From Gammaproteobacteria bacterium (lineage in GTDB: Bacteria > Pseudomonadota > Gammaproteobacteria > Pseudomonadales > Azotimanducaceae), in NCBI GenBank assembly GCA_026709365.1, contig JAPOTD010000074.1:1-35572 (forward strand): 35,572 nucleotides of DNA, in the 5' to 3' direction. How positions within the stretch are numbered: position 1 is the first letter of the stretch; each line of letters begins with the position of its first letter. This document shows positions 1 through 7,772 of the stretch, piece by piece. Made by a program: the position numbers and the translations under genes. The notes under the pieces are model-generated. The model was not told the origin of the DNA and made no database searches. It saw nothing but the letters and a program-made list of their open reading frames with translations.

Positions 1-5
1 AGAGA

Positions 6-119
6 CCTCGCGCTCCCCGGCTGAAGGCTCCCTCATGCGAGGGGCAGGCCCCTCGCGCTCCCCGGCTGAACCTGTCTTCATGCGAGGGGCAAGCCCCTCG
101 CGCTCCCCGGCTGAAGGCT
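6..119. repeat. 45-bp GC-rich tandem repeat, about 2.5 copies
   Basis: The string CCTCGCGCTCCCCGGCTGAA occurs at 6-25, 51-70 and 96-115, so the period is exactly 45 bp. Each full unit also holds the near-perfect hairpin GCGAGGGGC / GCCCCTCGC with a 2-base centre (around 38-57 and 83-102). The array supplies the stop codon and last residues of the minus-strand gene that ends at 78. The left edge of the window cuts it, so the true copy number is unknown. There are too few copies and no variable spacers, so it is not a CRISPR. Confidence 0.85.
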
Positions 120-989
120 CTCCAAGCGGTAGGGCCGTTCGGGCTTTAACTGCTGATCTCCGCAATTTGCCAAGACCGGCACCGGCTCCTCGGCCACTGC
201 AACGTTGACGAAAAGCGGTTTTCCTTGATGGTTGAAGGTCACCTTGGCGTGGCCTTCACCCTCCTCCAACGCCACCCACTCCAAGCCGTCATGGCCCGCA
301 AATCCCTCCGCCGCCTGCACGGGCTTGGGATAGCGCGAGCGGCCCCGAAGATAGCGCCGCGGCACGGCACCGGCTTCCACTTCGGTGACAAATCGCTCGA
401 CGGCCTCCTCACCGGCATCGTCGCCGACGGTGCCCACGCGGCCGTAAAGCACGCCTTGCGGCAGCACCAGCACGTTGGGCGCGAAGCGGTGGCCGCCCAA
501 GTGAGTCGCTTGCCAAACACGCTCCCCGAGGCGTTCCCGAAGCCGGTTGTAGAGTGGCAATCCGAAGCGGGCGCAGCACAGGTCGCGCTGGCCGTTGGTG
601 CAGACAAAGTAGCGAGGCGCCTCAAGACGCTCGCCTGAATCCTCATGCAGCAGCGCCTCGATCGGTGTGCGAACCAAGCCATCGTAGCCCGGACCTCCAG
701 ACCCGAAGACCCGCAGCACGCCATCCCGATGAACCAGCAGGCGAGTGTCCGACCGGTCGATTTCCGGCTGGCGGATGAACTGCGCACGAACCTTGTGGCC
801 TTGGCCCTCAAGCGCTGCGACGCCTTGCGCCAACCAACTTCGCACGCCCTCGCCCAAGGCGTTGTCCGTCATCGCCTTTGCCCGCCAAGCGGGGCGGTAC
901 TCAAGCAGCAGCGAAATGTCCACCACCGCAGCCGTGCCCAGCATGGGCTGGTCGGCGCTGGCCTCGCAACAGTAGATTCGCTCGCTCAT
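78..989 (-). CDS. sucrase/ferredoxin-like (Apd1/Aim32-type) thioredoxin-fold Fe-S protein
   Basis: About 303 residues from ATG 989, belonging to the sucrase/ferredoxin-like family (thioredoxin-like fold, PF06999 type). The diagnostic part, numbered from a longer TTG start at 1016, has Cys139, Cys148 (C-x8-C) followed by His172 and His176 (H-x3-H). That matches the ligand spacing of the bis-histidinyl non-Rieske [2Fe-2S] cluster described for yeast Apd1. The segment RFAPNVLVLPQGVLYGRV after the histidines is typical of the family. I prefer ATG 989 because the product then begins MSERIYCCEAS, as relatives do; no clear Shine-Dalgarno site separates the options. The C-terminal 12 or so residues are encoded by the 45-bp repeat, so the original end may have been replaced. 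A cytosolic electron-transfer or redox role is likely, but the partner is unknown. Confidence 0.8.
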   Translation of the reverse strand: MSERIYCCEASADQPMLGTAAVVDISLLLEYRPAWRAKAMTDNALGEGVRSWLAQGVAALEGQGHKVRAQFIRQPEIDRSDTRLLVHRDGVLRVFGSGGPGYDGLVRTPIEALLHEDSGERLEAPRYFVCTNGQRDLCCARFGLPLYNRLRERLGERVWQATHLGGHRFAPNVLVLPQGVLYGRVGTVGDDAGEEAVERFVTEVEAGAVPRRYLRGRSRYPKPVQAAEGFAGHDGLEWVALEEGEGHAKVTFNHQGKPLFVNVAVAEEPVPVLANCGDQQLKPERPYRLESLQPGSARGLPLA

Positions 990-1071
990 CGGCGTCATTT
1001 CATCGCAGGCCAGCAACCTGAATCAAGGGCAACCGCACAGCTTCGCTGTTGCAAGACAGCAAGTGCAAAAA

Positions 1072-1107
1072 TTGACGTTTTTTGACCCTTATTCGACAAT
1101 TGTTGAC
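1072..1107 (+). promoter_or_regulatory. AT-rich promoter with overlapping palindromic operator
   Basis: This is the most AT-rich stretch nearby. TTGACG at 1072-1077 and GACAAT at 1095-1100 are separated by 17 bp, a plausible sigma70 promoter for the broken fic gene starting at 1150. A near-palindrome centred on ACAATTGT (1093-1106, one mismatched pair) overlaps the -10 element and could be an operator. Autoregulation by an AbiEi-like N-terminal domain would be consistent with this, but that is inference. Confidence 0.4.
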
Positions 1108-1149
1108 ATGCTGCCTCCAAACGCCCCTGTTCAATCACAAAAAAACCCA

Positions 1150-2245
1150 ATGGCTGAAGTCTTCCTCTCCACAAAGGAAACGTCCAAGGCAACCCAGCGC
1201 GCGGCGCAGCGCGGTCTGGCCAGGAAGCTGGGGCCTAGACTTTACACGTCCAACATGGATGGCTCTCCTGAGCAGGTCATCCGCAGAAACCTCTGGCAAG
1301 TGATCGACGCCTACGCGCCTGGCGCGCTCATTGCCGACAGGACCGCCTTGGAATTGGCCCCCGCCGACGACGGAAGCATTTTCATCGTCTCAAACCGCCG
1401 CAGGGATGTGGTTCTTCCCGGCATCACCATCAAGTCCAGGGGCGATGGCAAACCGACGGATGGCGACCTCCCCTTCATGGGCGGCTCGCTCCGGCTGAGC
1501 TCCCCCCATCGTTCGCTGCTGGACAACCTGCACCGTTTCCGCACCCAACGGGGGAGCGCGTCCCGCACCTTGGGCCAGGAGGGCGTGGAGGCCTACATGG
1601 AGCGCATTGCGGCCACCGGCGGCGCGGATGCCTTGGGCAGGGTGGTCGATGCGGCATCCCGAGTGGCGGCCTCCATTGGCCGCGAAAGTGAATTGCGCCG
1701 CTTGCGGGGCATGTTTGCCGAACTGTCAGGCGGAGCGACCGGCTGGCTGAAGACCCCGCTGGCCAAGGCCAGAGCCCAAGGCGAGCCTTATGACCCGGCA
1801 AGCTGCGCCCGCTTTGACCGCATGGTCGCCGCACTCAGGCTCCTGCCCAGAACGGCGATGCGCTCAAGGCTCGAGGCAGGCGGGGAGGCATGGCGCGCCT
1901 TTGCCTTCTTTGACGCCTGCTTCTCAAACCGTGATGAACGTCGAGCTGAACGCAGCTGGCCTGCAGCCCATCCTCATCCCAACAGCCTATCGGGAGAACT
2001 ACTTGGCCGCCCAACGCTCCCCATCGGCAGGAAACGCCCCGGAGACCCTTCCCAGGGCGCTGCACCGCATTCAACAATGGGTGTGCGGCATCAGTTGGAA
2101 GGATGGCGTTGATGCTGCCGCCCGTGAGCTCAAAGCGAGGCATGCCTTCATGACGGAGGCCGAGCTTGATGACCTGAACCTTCGGCTGCTGGATGCGCCT
2201 GAGGACGGTCCAAAGGCGTCCGAGCCAAGCATCGAGTCCCACTGA
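1150..2245 (+). pseudogene. Fic-family protein with AbiEi-like N-domain; catalytic core deleted and frame shifted
   Basis: From ATG 1150 the first frame encodes a winged-helix AbiEi-like N-terminal region (RGLARKLGPRLYTSNMDGSP and following). It then gives a Fic-protein linker ending at AFAFFDACFSN near 1929. Functional relatives continue into the Fic fold and its HPFxDGNGR motif. Here that whole stretch is missing and the sequence jumps to MNVELNAAGLQPILIPTAYR (ATG at 1934), which in relatives directly follows the Fic motif. The second part lies in the +1 frame and ends at 2245; the first frame runs on as nonsense to 2112. I estimate 100-130 residues lost. Without the Fic His and the phosphate-binding loop there can be no AMPylation. 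The N-terminal half could still be made as a DNA-binding remnant. Confidence 0.8.
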
Positions 2246-2314
2246 CCGACGAAGGCTCTGGCTGTCGGCCTACGTTCCCCGAGGACTGAACGACTGACCC
2301 ATGCAGCTCAAAAG

Positions 2315-2398
2315 ACACATCGGAACCCGACCCACGCAACGTGCGCGGAGTTTCGCGTCAGCGAAACTCCACCCGCCTCTCGCCCCTGGGCGAGAGGC
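2315..2398 (+). repeat. composite dispersed palindromic repeat, family A copy 1
   Basis: The element starts ACATCGGAACCCGACCC, passes through ACGCAAC and then forms two hairpins. The first is GGAGTTTCGC / GCGAAACTCC (2347-2370), a perfect 10-bp stem with a 4-base loop. The second is GCCTCTCGCC / GGCGAGAGGC (2375-2398), also a perfect 10-bp stem. Related copies lie at 13287-13341, 21468-21520 and, inverted, 30564-30665. It fills most of the gap between the broken fic gene and the operon at 2463. It may act as a bidirectional transcription or mRNA-stability barrier, but there is no U-tract. Confidence 0.8.
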
Positions 2399-2462
2399 GC
2401 ATGACCTTGCGCCAGTCGCGCCGCTCCGCTAGCTTTAGCCACCTCAAGCGAGGAGCGATCTT

Positions 2463-3806
2463 ATGGACATCACTCAACAATTGGCTCAGCGCATCGTTGA
2501 CACGCGCCCCGAGCGCATTCCCGAGTCGGCGCGGGTGGTTGCCCGCCAAGCGTTGATGGACTTCATTGGCGTTGCCATTGCCGGTGCGCGGGAGCCGCTG
2601 GCCGACATTTTGGCGGCGGAAATCGACGCTGAGGGCAGTCATCCCCAAGCCCAGCTTCTGGGTCGTTCGGGCCGCGCCTCCGTGCGTCAGGCGGCGCTGT
2701 TCAACGGCTCCGCCGGCCACGCCCACGACTACGACGACGTACAGGCGGCCATGACCGGCCATCCCACCGTTCCGGTGGCGCCGGCGGCTTTGGCCTTGGC
2801 CGAGCACTTGGACCGAAGCGGCGCCGAGGTCGTTGCTGCCTTTTGCGCAGGGGTGGATGCCGAGTGCGTACTGGGCCGATTCGCCGGCACCAACCACTAC
2901 ACAAGGGGATGGCATTCCACGGGCACGTTGGGCGCCTTCGGCGCCGCCGCCGCCGCCGCCCAACTGCGCCATCTCGACGTGACGCAAACCGCCACGGCGC
3001 TGGGCATCGCCGGCACCCAGGCTGCCGGCCTCAAGGCGCAGTTCGGGACCATGTGCAAGCCGCTGCATGCCGGCCACGCCGCCGCCACGGGCGTCGATGC
3101 GGCCAACCTCGCCGCCCGGGGCTTCACCAGCCGCTTGGACATCCTGGAAGCCGATCAGGGCTTTCTCGCCACGCAAAGCGAGTGCGGCAGCGCGGCGCAG
3201 TGGGAGAAGGCGCTGTCCGTGCCCGCCTACACCCAGGACATCTGCTTCAAGTACCACGCCGCCTGCTACCTGACCCACTCCTCCATCGAAGCGGTGAAAT
3301 CCCTGAGCGAGCGCCACGGCCTCGCGCCCAAGGACGTTGCCGACATGGAGATTTGCGTGGATCCGGGTCACTTGAAGGTCTGCAACATTGCCGAACCCCA
3401 AACCGGACTGGAGGCCAAGTTCAGCCTGCGCCTCACCGCCGCGATGGCGATGGCTGGGGTGAACACCGCCAGCATCGACGTGTTCACGGATGAAGCCGCC
3501 CAAAACGAGGAACTGGCCGCATTGCGAGACCGGGTAAGCGTTGCCGCCCACACCGATCGCAACCCCAACAGCATCGTCAACATCCGCACCGCGGATGGCC
3601 GCAGCTATTCCGAAGCCTGCAACGTGGCGATTCCCATGACCGACCTGGATGCCCAGTGGCGCAAGCTCGAAACCAAGTTCCGCGCCTTGGTCGCCCCTCG
3701 CCTTGGGGACGCCGCGGCCAGCGCCATCATCGAAGCCTGCCACGGGCTGGAGCAGGCGGACAGCATCAAACCCTTGATGGCATTGGTGAAAGGCCATGCC
3801 GCGTAG
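2463..3806 (+). CDS. MmgE/PrpD family protein
   Basis: A 447-residue protein of the MmgE/PrpD family, which includes 2-methylcitrate dehydratase and cis-aconitate decarboxylase. Family landmarks are HAHDYDDV with a following GHPTVPVAPAALALAE, then GWHSTGTLGAFGAAAAAA, and GLKAQFGTMCKPLHAGHAA. ATG 2463 has a clear AGGAG at 2451-2455 with 7-bp spacing. It is the first gene of a tight four-gene plus-strand operon with a malyl-CoA-lyase-like enzyme, an acyl-CoA dehydrogenase and a MetX-like protein. This context suggests catabolism of a branched C4-C6 dicarboxylate or tricarboxylate, rather than the methylcitrate cycle, because prpB and prpC are absent. The substrate cannot be told from sequence alone. 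Confidence 0.85.
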   Translation: MDITQQLAQRIVDTRPERIPESARVVARQALMDFIGVAIAGAREPLADILAAEIDAEGSHPQAQLLGRSGRASVRQAALFNGSAGHAHDYDDVQAAMTGHPTVPVAPAALALAEHLDRSGAEVVAAFCAGVDAECVLGRFAGTNHYTRGWHSTGTLGAFGAAAAAAQLRHLDVTQTATALGIAGTQAAGLKAQFGTMCKPLHAGHAAATGVDAANLAARGFTSRLDILEADQGFLATQSECGSAAQWEKALSVPAYTQDICFKYHAACYLTHSSIEAVKSLSERHGLAPKDVADMEICVDPGHLKVCNIAEPQTGLEAKFSLRLTAAMAMAGVNTASIDVFTDEAAQNEELAALRDRVSVAAHTDRNPNSIVNIRTADGRSYSEACNVAIPMTDLDAQWRKLETKFRALVAPRLGDAAASAIIEACHGLEQADSIKPLMALVKGHAA

Positions 3807-3818
3807 CGCGAGGAAGCC

Positions 3819-4730
3819 ATGAATCCACAACCCCGACGCCCCCGCCGCTGCCAGCTCTCGGTGCCCGGCAGTTCCGAGAAGATGATGGCCAAGGCCGCTG
3901 GCCTGGACCTCGACCATGTGTTCCTTGATCTGGAGGATGCCGTGGCCCCCAGCGCCAAGGCCGAGGCCCGAGGGCTGGTGGTCGATGCCATCAATGGCTT
4001 GCAATGGCGGCCGCGTGCCGTCTGCGTGCGCATCAACGACGTGGACACCGAGTGGTGCCACGACGACATCATCGAAGTGGTGGCCGGCGCCGGCGCCAAG
4101 CTCGACACCCTGATGCTCACCAAGGCCAAGCGGGCGGCGGACGTGATCTTCGTTCACCTCATGCTCGATCAGCTCGAGAGGAAGCTCGGCCTTTCCCGGC
4201 GCATCGGCATCGAGTGCCTGATCGAGGAGGTCGAGGGCATGATGAACGTCAATGAGATCGCCGCCTGCTCCGACCGCTTGGAGTGCTTGGTGTTCGGCAT
4301 GGGCGACTACTCGGCGAGCCAGCAGATGCAAATCGCCACCGTGGGCGGCTCGGGCAGCTATCCGCCGGACCTCTGGCACTACCCGCGCTACCAACTGACC
4401 GTCGCCTGCCGGGCCAACGGCATCGATCCGGTGGACGGCCCCTATGCCAACTTCCGCGATGCGGAGGGCTACCGCAAGGAGGCCGAGCGCGCCCATGCGC
4501 TGGGCATGGCCGGCAAGTGGGCGATCCATCCCAGCCAGATCGAGCTGGCCAACGAACGCTTCACGCCCTCCGCAGCGGACGTGGCCTCAGCCCGCGCCCA
4601 GAAGGCGGCCTACGATGAGGCGCTGGCCCAGGGCATCGGCTCGATCAACGTGGATGGCGTAATGGTCGATGCGGCCAGCATCCGCATCGTTCAGAACACC
4701 ATCGACCGCGCCGACCTGATCGGCATCTGA
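3819..4730 (+). CDS. HpcH/HpaI-type CoA lyase, similar to Mcl1 malyl-CoA/beta-methylmalyl-CoA lyase
   Basis: A 303-residue TIM-barrel C-C lyase. LDLEDAVAP supplies the conserved metal-site acid region. GMGDYSASQQM and the C-terminal block VDGPYANFRDAEGYRKEA followed by GKWAIHPSQIELANERFTPS closely follow the L-malyl-CoA/beta-methylmalyl-CoA lyase (Mcl1) subgroup. Expected products are glyoxylate or pyruvate plus a short acyl-CoA, with Mg2+ as cofactor. ATG 3819 has GAGGAA a few bases upstream and follows the previous stop by 12 bp. Citramalyl-CoA lyase activity is an alternative that family membership alone does not exclude. Confidence 0.85.
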   Translation: MNPQPRRPRRCQLSVPGSSEKMMAKAAGLDLDHVFLDLEDAVAPSAKAEARGLVVDAINGLQWRPRAVCVRINDVDTEWCHDDIIEVVAGAGAKLDTLMLTKAKRAADVIFVHLMLDQLERKLGLSRRIGIECLIEEVEGMMNVNEIAACSDRLECLVFGMGDYSASQQMQIATVGGSGSYPPDLWHYPRYQLTVACRANGIDPVDGPYANFRDAEGYRKEAERAHALGMAGKWAIHPSQIELANERFTPSAADVASARAQKAAYDEALAQGIGSINVDGVMVDAASIRIVQNTIDRADLIGI

Positions 4731-4742
4731 AACCCAATCCCC

Positions 4743-5921
4743 ATGACCGAGCACTACCTCACCGACGAGCGCCGCATGATTCAGGACGTGGCGCGGGAGT
4801 TCACCCGAAACGAAGTGCTGCCGACAGCCAACGCGCTGGATCCCGTGCAGGGCGAAATCCCCATGGCGCTGCGCGACAAGATGGGGGAGATGGGCTATTT
4901 CGGCATCCAGATGTCCGAGGAGCATGGCGGCATGGGCTTGGGCGTCTTTGAGTACTGCCTGGTGGCCGAGGAGTTGGCGCGGGGCTGGATGAGCGTGGCC
5001 AGCATCATCGCCCGGGCGGCCTCGCTGATGGGCGTCGGCGGCTGGCCGGAGGACAAGCGCTGCGAACTGACCGCCAAGGCCGCCCAAGGGAAGTACTTGG
5101 CCGCCGTATCCCTCTCCGAACCCAACGTCGGCTCCGACCTCGCCTCGGTCAGTTGCCGGGCGGTGCTGGACGGGGACGAATGGGTCATCACCGGCAACAA
5201 GTACTGGTGTACCTTTGCCGACGGCGCCGACTACATTCAACTGCTGGCCCGCGCCGAGGGCAGCGACGATCCGACGCTCAAGGGCCTGAAGAGCTTCATC
5301 ATCGAAAAGGAGCGCGGCGCCCTGCCCGAGGGCTGCTCCGGGTCGCCCATCCCGAAGATCGGCTACTTTGGCTGGAACACCTTTGAGCTGGCTTTCGACG
5401 GCTGCCGCATTCCCAAGGAGAACGTCATCACCGGCGGCGCCGGCGACGGCTTCAAGAACACCGTCAATTGGCTGAACGTGGCCCGGGCGCACACGGCAGC
5501 GCGCTCCATCGGCTTGGCGCGGGGAGCGCTTGAGGACGCCATGGACTACGCCCACGAGCGGGTGCAGTTCGGCGTGTCCATCGCCGACTTCCAGGAAACC
5601 CGCTTCAAGATTGCCCGCATGGCCAGCGAAGTGGAAGCCGCCCGGCAGCTCATGTACCACGTCGCCACCCTCATGGACAACGGCGAGAAGGCTGACCGCG
5701 AAGCCGCCATGGTGAAGTGGTACGCCAGCGAGATGGCCGAACGGGTCACCTCCGACGCCCTGCAGATCCTTGGCGGGGCCGGCTACACCAAGCTGCACGC
5801 CGTGGAGCGCTACTGGCGCGACGCCCGGCTGACCAAGATCTTCGAGGGCACCAGCGAGATTCAACTGCGCATCATCTCCGACCGGCTGCTGGGCAGGCCG
5901 TCGAGCCGGAACCTGGCCTAA
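4743..5921 (+). CDS. acyl-CoA dehydrogenase
   Basis: A 392-residue FAD-dependent acyl-CoA dehydrogenase of usual length. LSEPNVGSDLASVSCRA and WVITGNKYWCTFADGADY mark the middle beta domain. The C-terminal helical domain has ILGGAGYTKLHAVERYWRDA and the catalytic-base segment FEGTSEIQ, with Glu368 as the probable general base. It starts 12 bp after the lyase gene. Within this operon it probably forms or reduces the double bond of a branched short-chain acyl-CoA, of the methylsuccinyl-, glutaryl- or isobutyryl-CoA type, passing electrons to ETF. The exact chain cannot be read from sequence. Confidence 0.9.
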   Translation: MTEHYLTDERRMIQDVAREFTRNEVLPTANALDPVQGEIPMALRDKMGEMGYFGIQMSEEHGGMGLGVFEYCLVAEELARGWMSVASIIARAASLMGVGGWPEDKRCELTAKAAQGKYLAAVSLSEPNVGSDLASVSCRAVLDGDEWVITGNKYWCTFADGADYIQLLARAEGSDDPTLKGLKSFIIEKERGALPEGCSGSPIPKIGYFGWNTFELAFDGCRIPKENVITGGAGDGFKNTVNWLNVARAHTAARSIGLARGALEDAMDYAHERVQFGVSIADFQETRFKIARMASEVEAARQLMYHVATLMDNGEKADREAAMVKWYASEMAERVTSDALQILGGAGYTKLHAVERYWRDARLTKIFEGTSEIQLRIISDRLLGRPSSRNLA

Positions 5922-5934
5922 GAACCAACAACCC

Positions 5935-7017
5935 GTGAGCGCCGTCAGGAAACTCGTCGTTGACGGGCCGTTCCCCATGCGCCGCGGCGTCTTGGACAGT
6001 CCCACCATCGCCTTCGAGACTTGGGGCACGCTCAATCCCCGAGGGGAAAACGCGGTGCTGGTCTTCACTGGCCTGTCGCCGTCCGCCCACATCGCCTCCT
6101 CGCCTGAAGACCCCTCTGCGGGTTGGTGGGAGGACATGGTCGGCCCAGGCAAGCCGATCGACACGACCCGCTTTTTCGTGATCTGCGTCAACTCGCTGGG
6201 CAGCTGCTTCGGCTCCACCGGGCCCGCTTCGATCAACCCAGCCACCAACAGCCACTATCGGCTCGACTTTCCAGTGCTCTGCCTGGAGGACATCGCCGCC
6301 GCGGGCGCCCAAGTGCTGGACCATTTGCGCATCGACAGGGCCCACGCCGTGGTTGGCGCTTCGATGGGCGGCATGACGGCGCTGGCCTTCGCCCTGCTCC
6401 ATCCCGGCCGCAGCGCGAGGCTGGTTTCGATTTCCGCCGCCGCCCGCAGCCTGCCCTTCGCCATTGCGCTGCGCTCCTTGCAGCGGGAGATGATTCGTCG
6501 CGACCCCGAGTGGCGCCAAGGCGGTTACGACTTCGAGAAGGGGCCGATCACCGGCATGCGGCTGGCGCGCAAGCTCGGCATGATCACCTATCGCTCGGCA
6601 GCGGAGTGGGCGCAGCGTTTCGGGCGCGAGCGGGCCACGGCGGAGCCGCCCCATGAGCATCCGTTCGGCATCGACTTCGAGGTCGAATCCTACCTTGAGG
6701 CGCACGCCAACCGATTCATCGGCGCGTTCGACGCCAACTGCTACCTGTATCTGTCCCGGGCCATGGACCTGTTTGACGCCGCCGACCACGGCGGCACACT
6801 GGACCGGGCGTTCAGCCAGCTTGAGCTGGACCAAGCGCTGATCATTGGCGTGGAGTCGGACTTCCTCTTCCCCGCCCACCAGCAGGCCGACTTGGCCGCC
6901 GCTCTGGCGCCGCACGTCAAGGACGTTGATTTCAAGCGCTTGGGCTCCTTGCAGGGACACGACTCCTTCCTGGTCGATATGGATCGCTTCCGACCCGCCA
7001 TCGCCGGCTTCTTCTGA
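5935..7017 (+). CDS. MetX-like (homoserine/serine O-acyltransferase family) alpha/beta hydrolase
   Basis: A 360-residue protein with GTG start at 5935, 13 bp after the acyl-CoA dehydrogenase. It has the MetX-family region VNSLGSCFGSTGPASINPAT and a nucleophile elbow GASMGGM (Ser143). Asp309 in GVESDFLFP and His342 in GHDSF complete the triad. The elbow differs from the common GGSMGGMQ in two places, and the gene sits in a catabolic CoA operon rather than with met genes. I would therefore not call it metX outright. It may acylate homoserine or serine, or hydrolyse or transfer an acyl group from one of the CoA intermediates. It ends the operon 47 bp before a convergent gene, with no evident terminator between. 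Confidence 0.75.
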   Translation: MSAVRKLVVDGPFPMRRGVLDSPTIAFETWGTLNPRGENAVLVFTGLSPSAHIASSPEDPSAGWWEDMVGPGKPIDTTRFFVICVNSLGSCFGSTGPASINPATNSHYRLDFPVLCLEDIAAAGAQVLDHLRIDRAHAVVGASMGGMTALAFALLHPGRSARLVSISAAARSLPFAIALRSLQREMIRRDPEWRQGGYDFEKGPITGMRLARKLGMITYRSAAEWAQRFGRERATAEPPHEHPFGIDFEVESYLEAHANRFIGAFDANCYLYLSRAMDLFDAADHGGTLDRAFSQLELDQALIIGVESDFLFPAHQQADLAAALAPHVKDVDFKRLGSLQGHDSFLVDMDRFRPAIAGFF

Positions 7018-7064
7018 GGCTTGCGAGCGGCCGCCACCGGGTGCCCTGAACCAACCAACGGCCT

Positions 7065-7703
7065 TCAAGGCTCGATGGCCCGCCTTGCAAACTCCAGCAA
7101 CGCCTCCGCGGTTAGATAGCCGCCAGCCAAGAGTCGCCGTTCACGGCCCCGCTGCTCCAGAACCGACGGCAGCGCGCTGGTGCCGAAGTCCCGGGACGTG
7201 CTCATCTGAAAGTACGTTGCGGCCCGCACCTTCTCCGACCCGGCAGCTTGCAGAAACGCCTCGCGATCCAAGCCGCAACCCTGGGCGGCTGCGGCCAAGA
7301 CCTCAAGATTGTTGATGTCCGCCCCCTCCACGAAGAAGCGCTCCTGCAAGCGATGCAGGTAATCGAAGGGCGGTGCGTCAAGCACCTGCCGGACGGCCTG
7401 CACCGCGATGCAGGGCAAGGTGCTGTTGTAGATCAGCGGCGTCGGCAGCTTGAAGCCGAAAGCCTGGCCCGTGGTGGCTTGGACCTCGCGCCAGATGCCC
7501 ATCAGATGGCCACGCCCGAACTCACCGATCGGCTGGGTGCCGTGAATGTTGATGCCTCCCATCAACAGGTCGAACGCCTCCGGCAGCACTGCCCGCGCCC
7601 GGTCCACCTCCGGCGTCATGCCCCAGCACCAGGAGCACATCGGATCGGTGACGATCAGAATTTTGGCCCCGCCAGTATCACTTGATCCAAGGTCTGCGGG
7701 CAT
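7065..7703 (-). CDS. DsbA/FrnE-family thioredoxin-fold protein
   Basis: A 212-residue DsbA-like protein without signal peptide. The redox motif is PMCSWCWG (Cys23, Cys26), typical of cytosolic DsbA-family proteins of the FrnE/HCCA-isomerase-like group. The cis-proline region is GTSALPSVL. The alpha-helical insert is of normal size. It is convergent with the operon at 2463-7017 and precedes no obvious partner. A role as disulfide isomerase or oxidative-stress protein is inference. Confidence 0.75.
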   Translation of the reverse strand: MPADLGSSDTGGAKILIVTDPMCSWCWGMTPEVDRARAVLPEAFDLLMGGINIHGTQPIGEFGRGHLMGIWREVQATTGQAFGFKLPTPLIYNSTLPCIAVQAVRQVLDAPPFDYLHRLQERFFVEGADINNLEVLAAAAQGCGLDREAFLQAAGSEKVRAATYFQMSTSRDFGTSALPSVLEQRGRERRLLAGGYLTAEALLEFARRAIEP

Positions 7704-7772
7704 TTGGTCAACGGCAATCTAAGCGCTCTCCAGCAGACCTCGCCAGTCTTCCCGCGCGTCCAGGGGCGCACC

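Noticed and set aside
1-120. CRISPR array
   Set aside because: Units are contiguous with a 45-bp period, with no variable spacers and fewer than three copies.
1063-2112. Two separate intact genes at the fic locus
   Set aside because: The first frame turns to unlike sequence after 1929, while the adjoining frame resumes the same protein family at 1934, which shows one gene with a deletion.
2358-4529. Very long minus-strand open frame (over 700 codons) opposite MmgE/PrpD and the lyase
   Set aside because: It is antisense to two well-conserved genes, is His/Gly/Ala/Val-rich as expected for an antisense frame in GC-rich DNA, and has no recognisable domain.
4587-7068. Two long minus-strand frames opposite the acyl-CoA dehydrogenase and MetX-like genes
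   Set aside because: Same antisense composition bias and no domain; the plus-strand genes explain the region fully.
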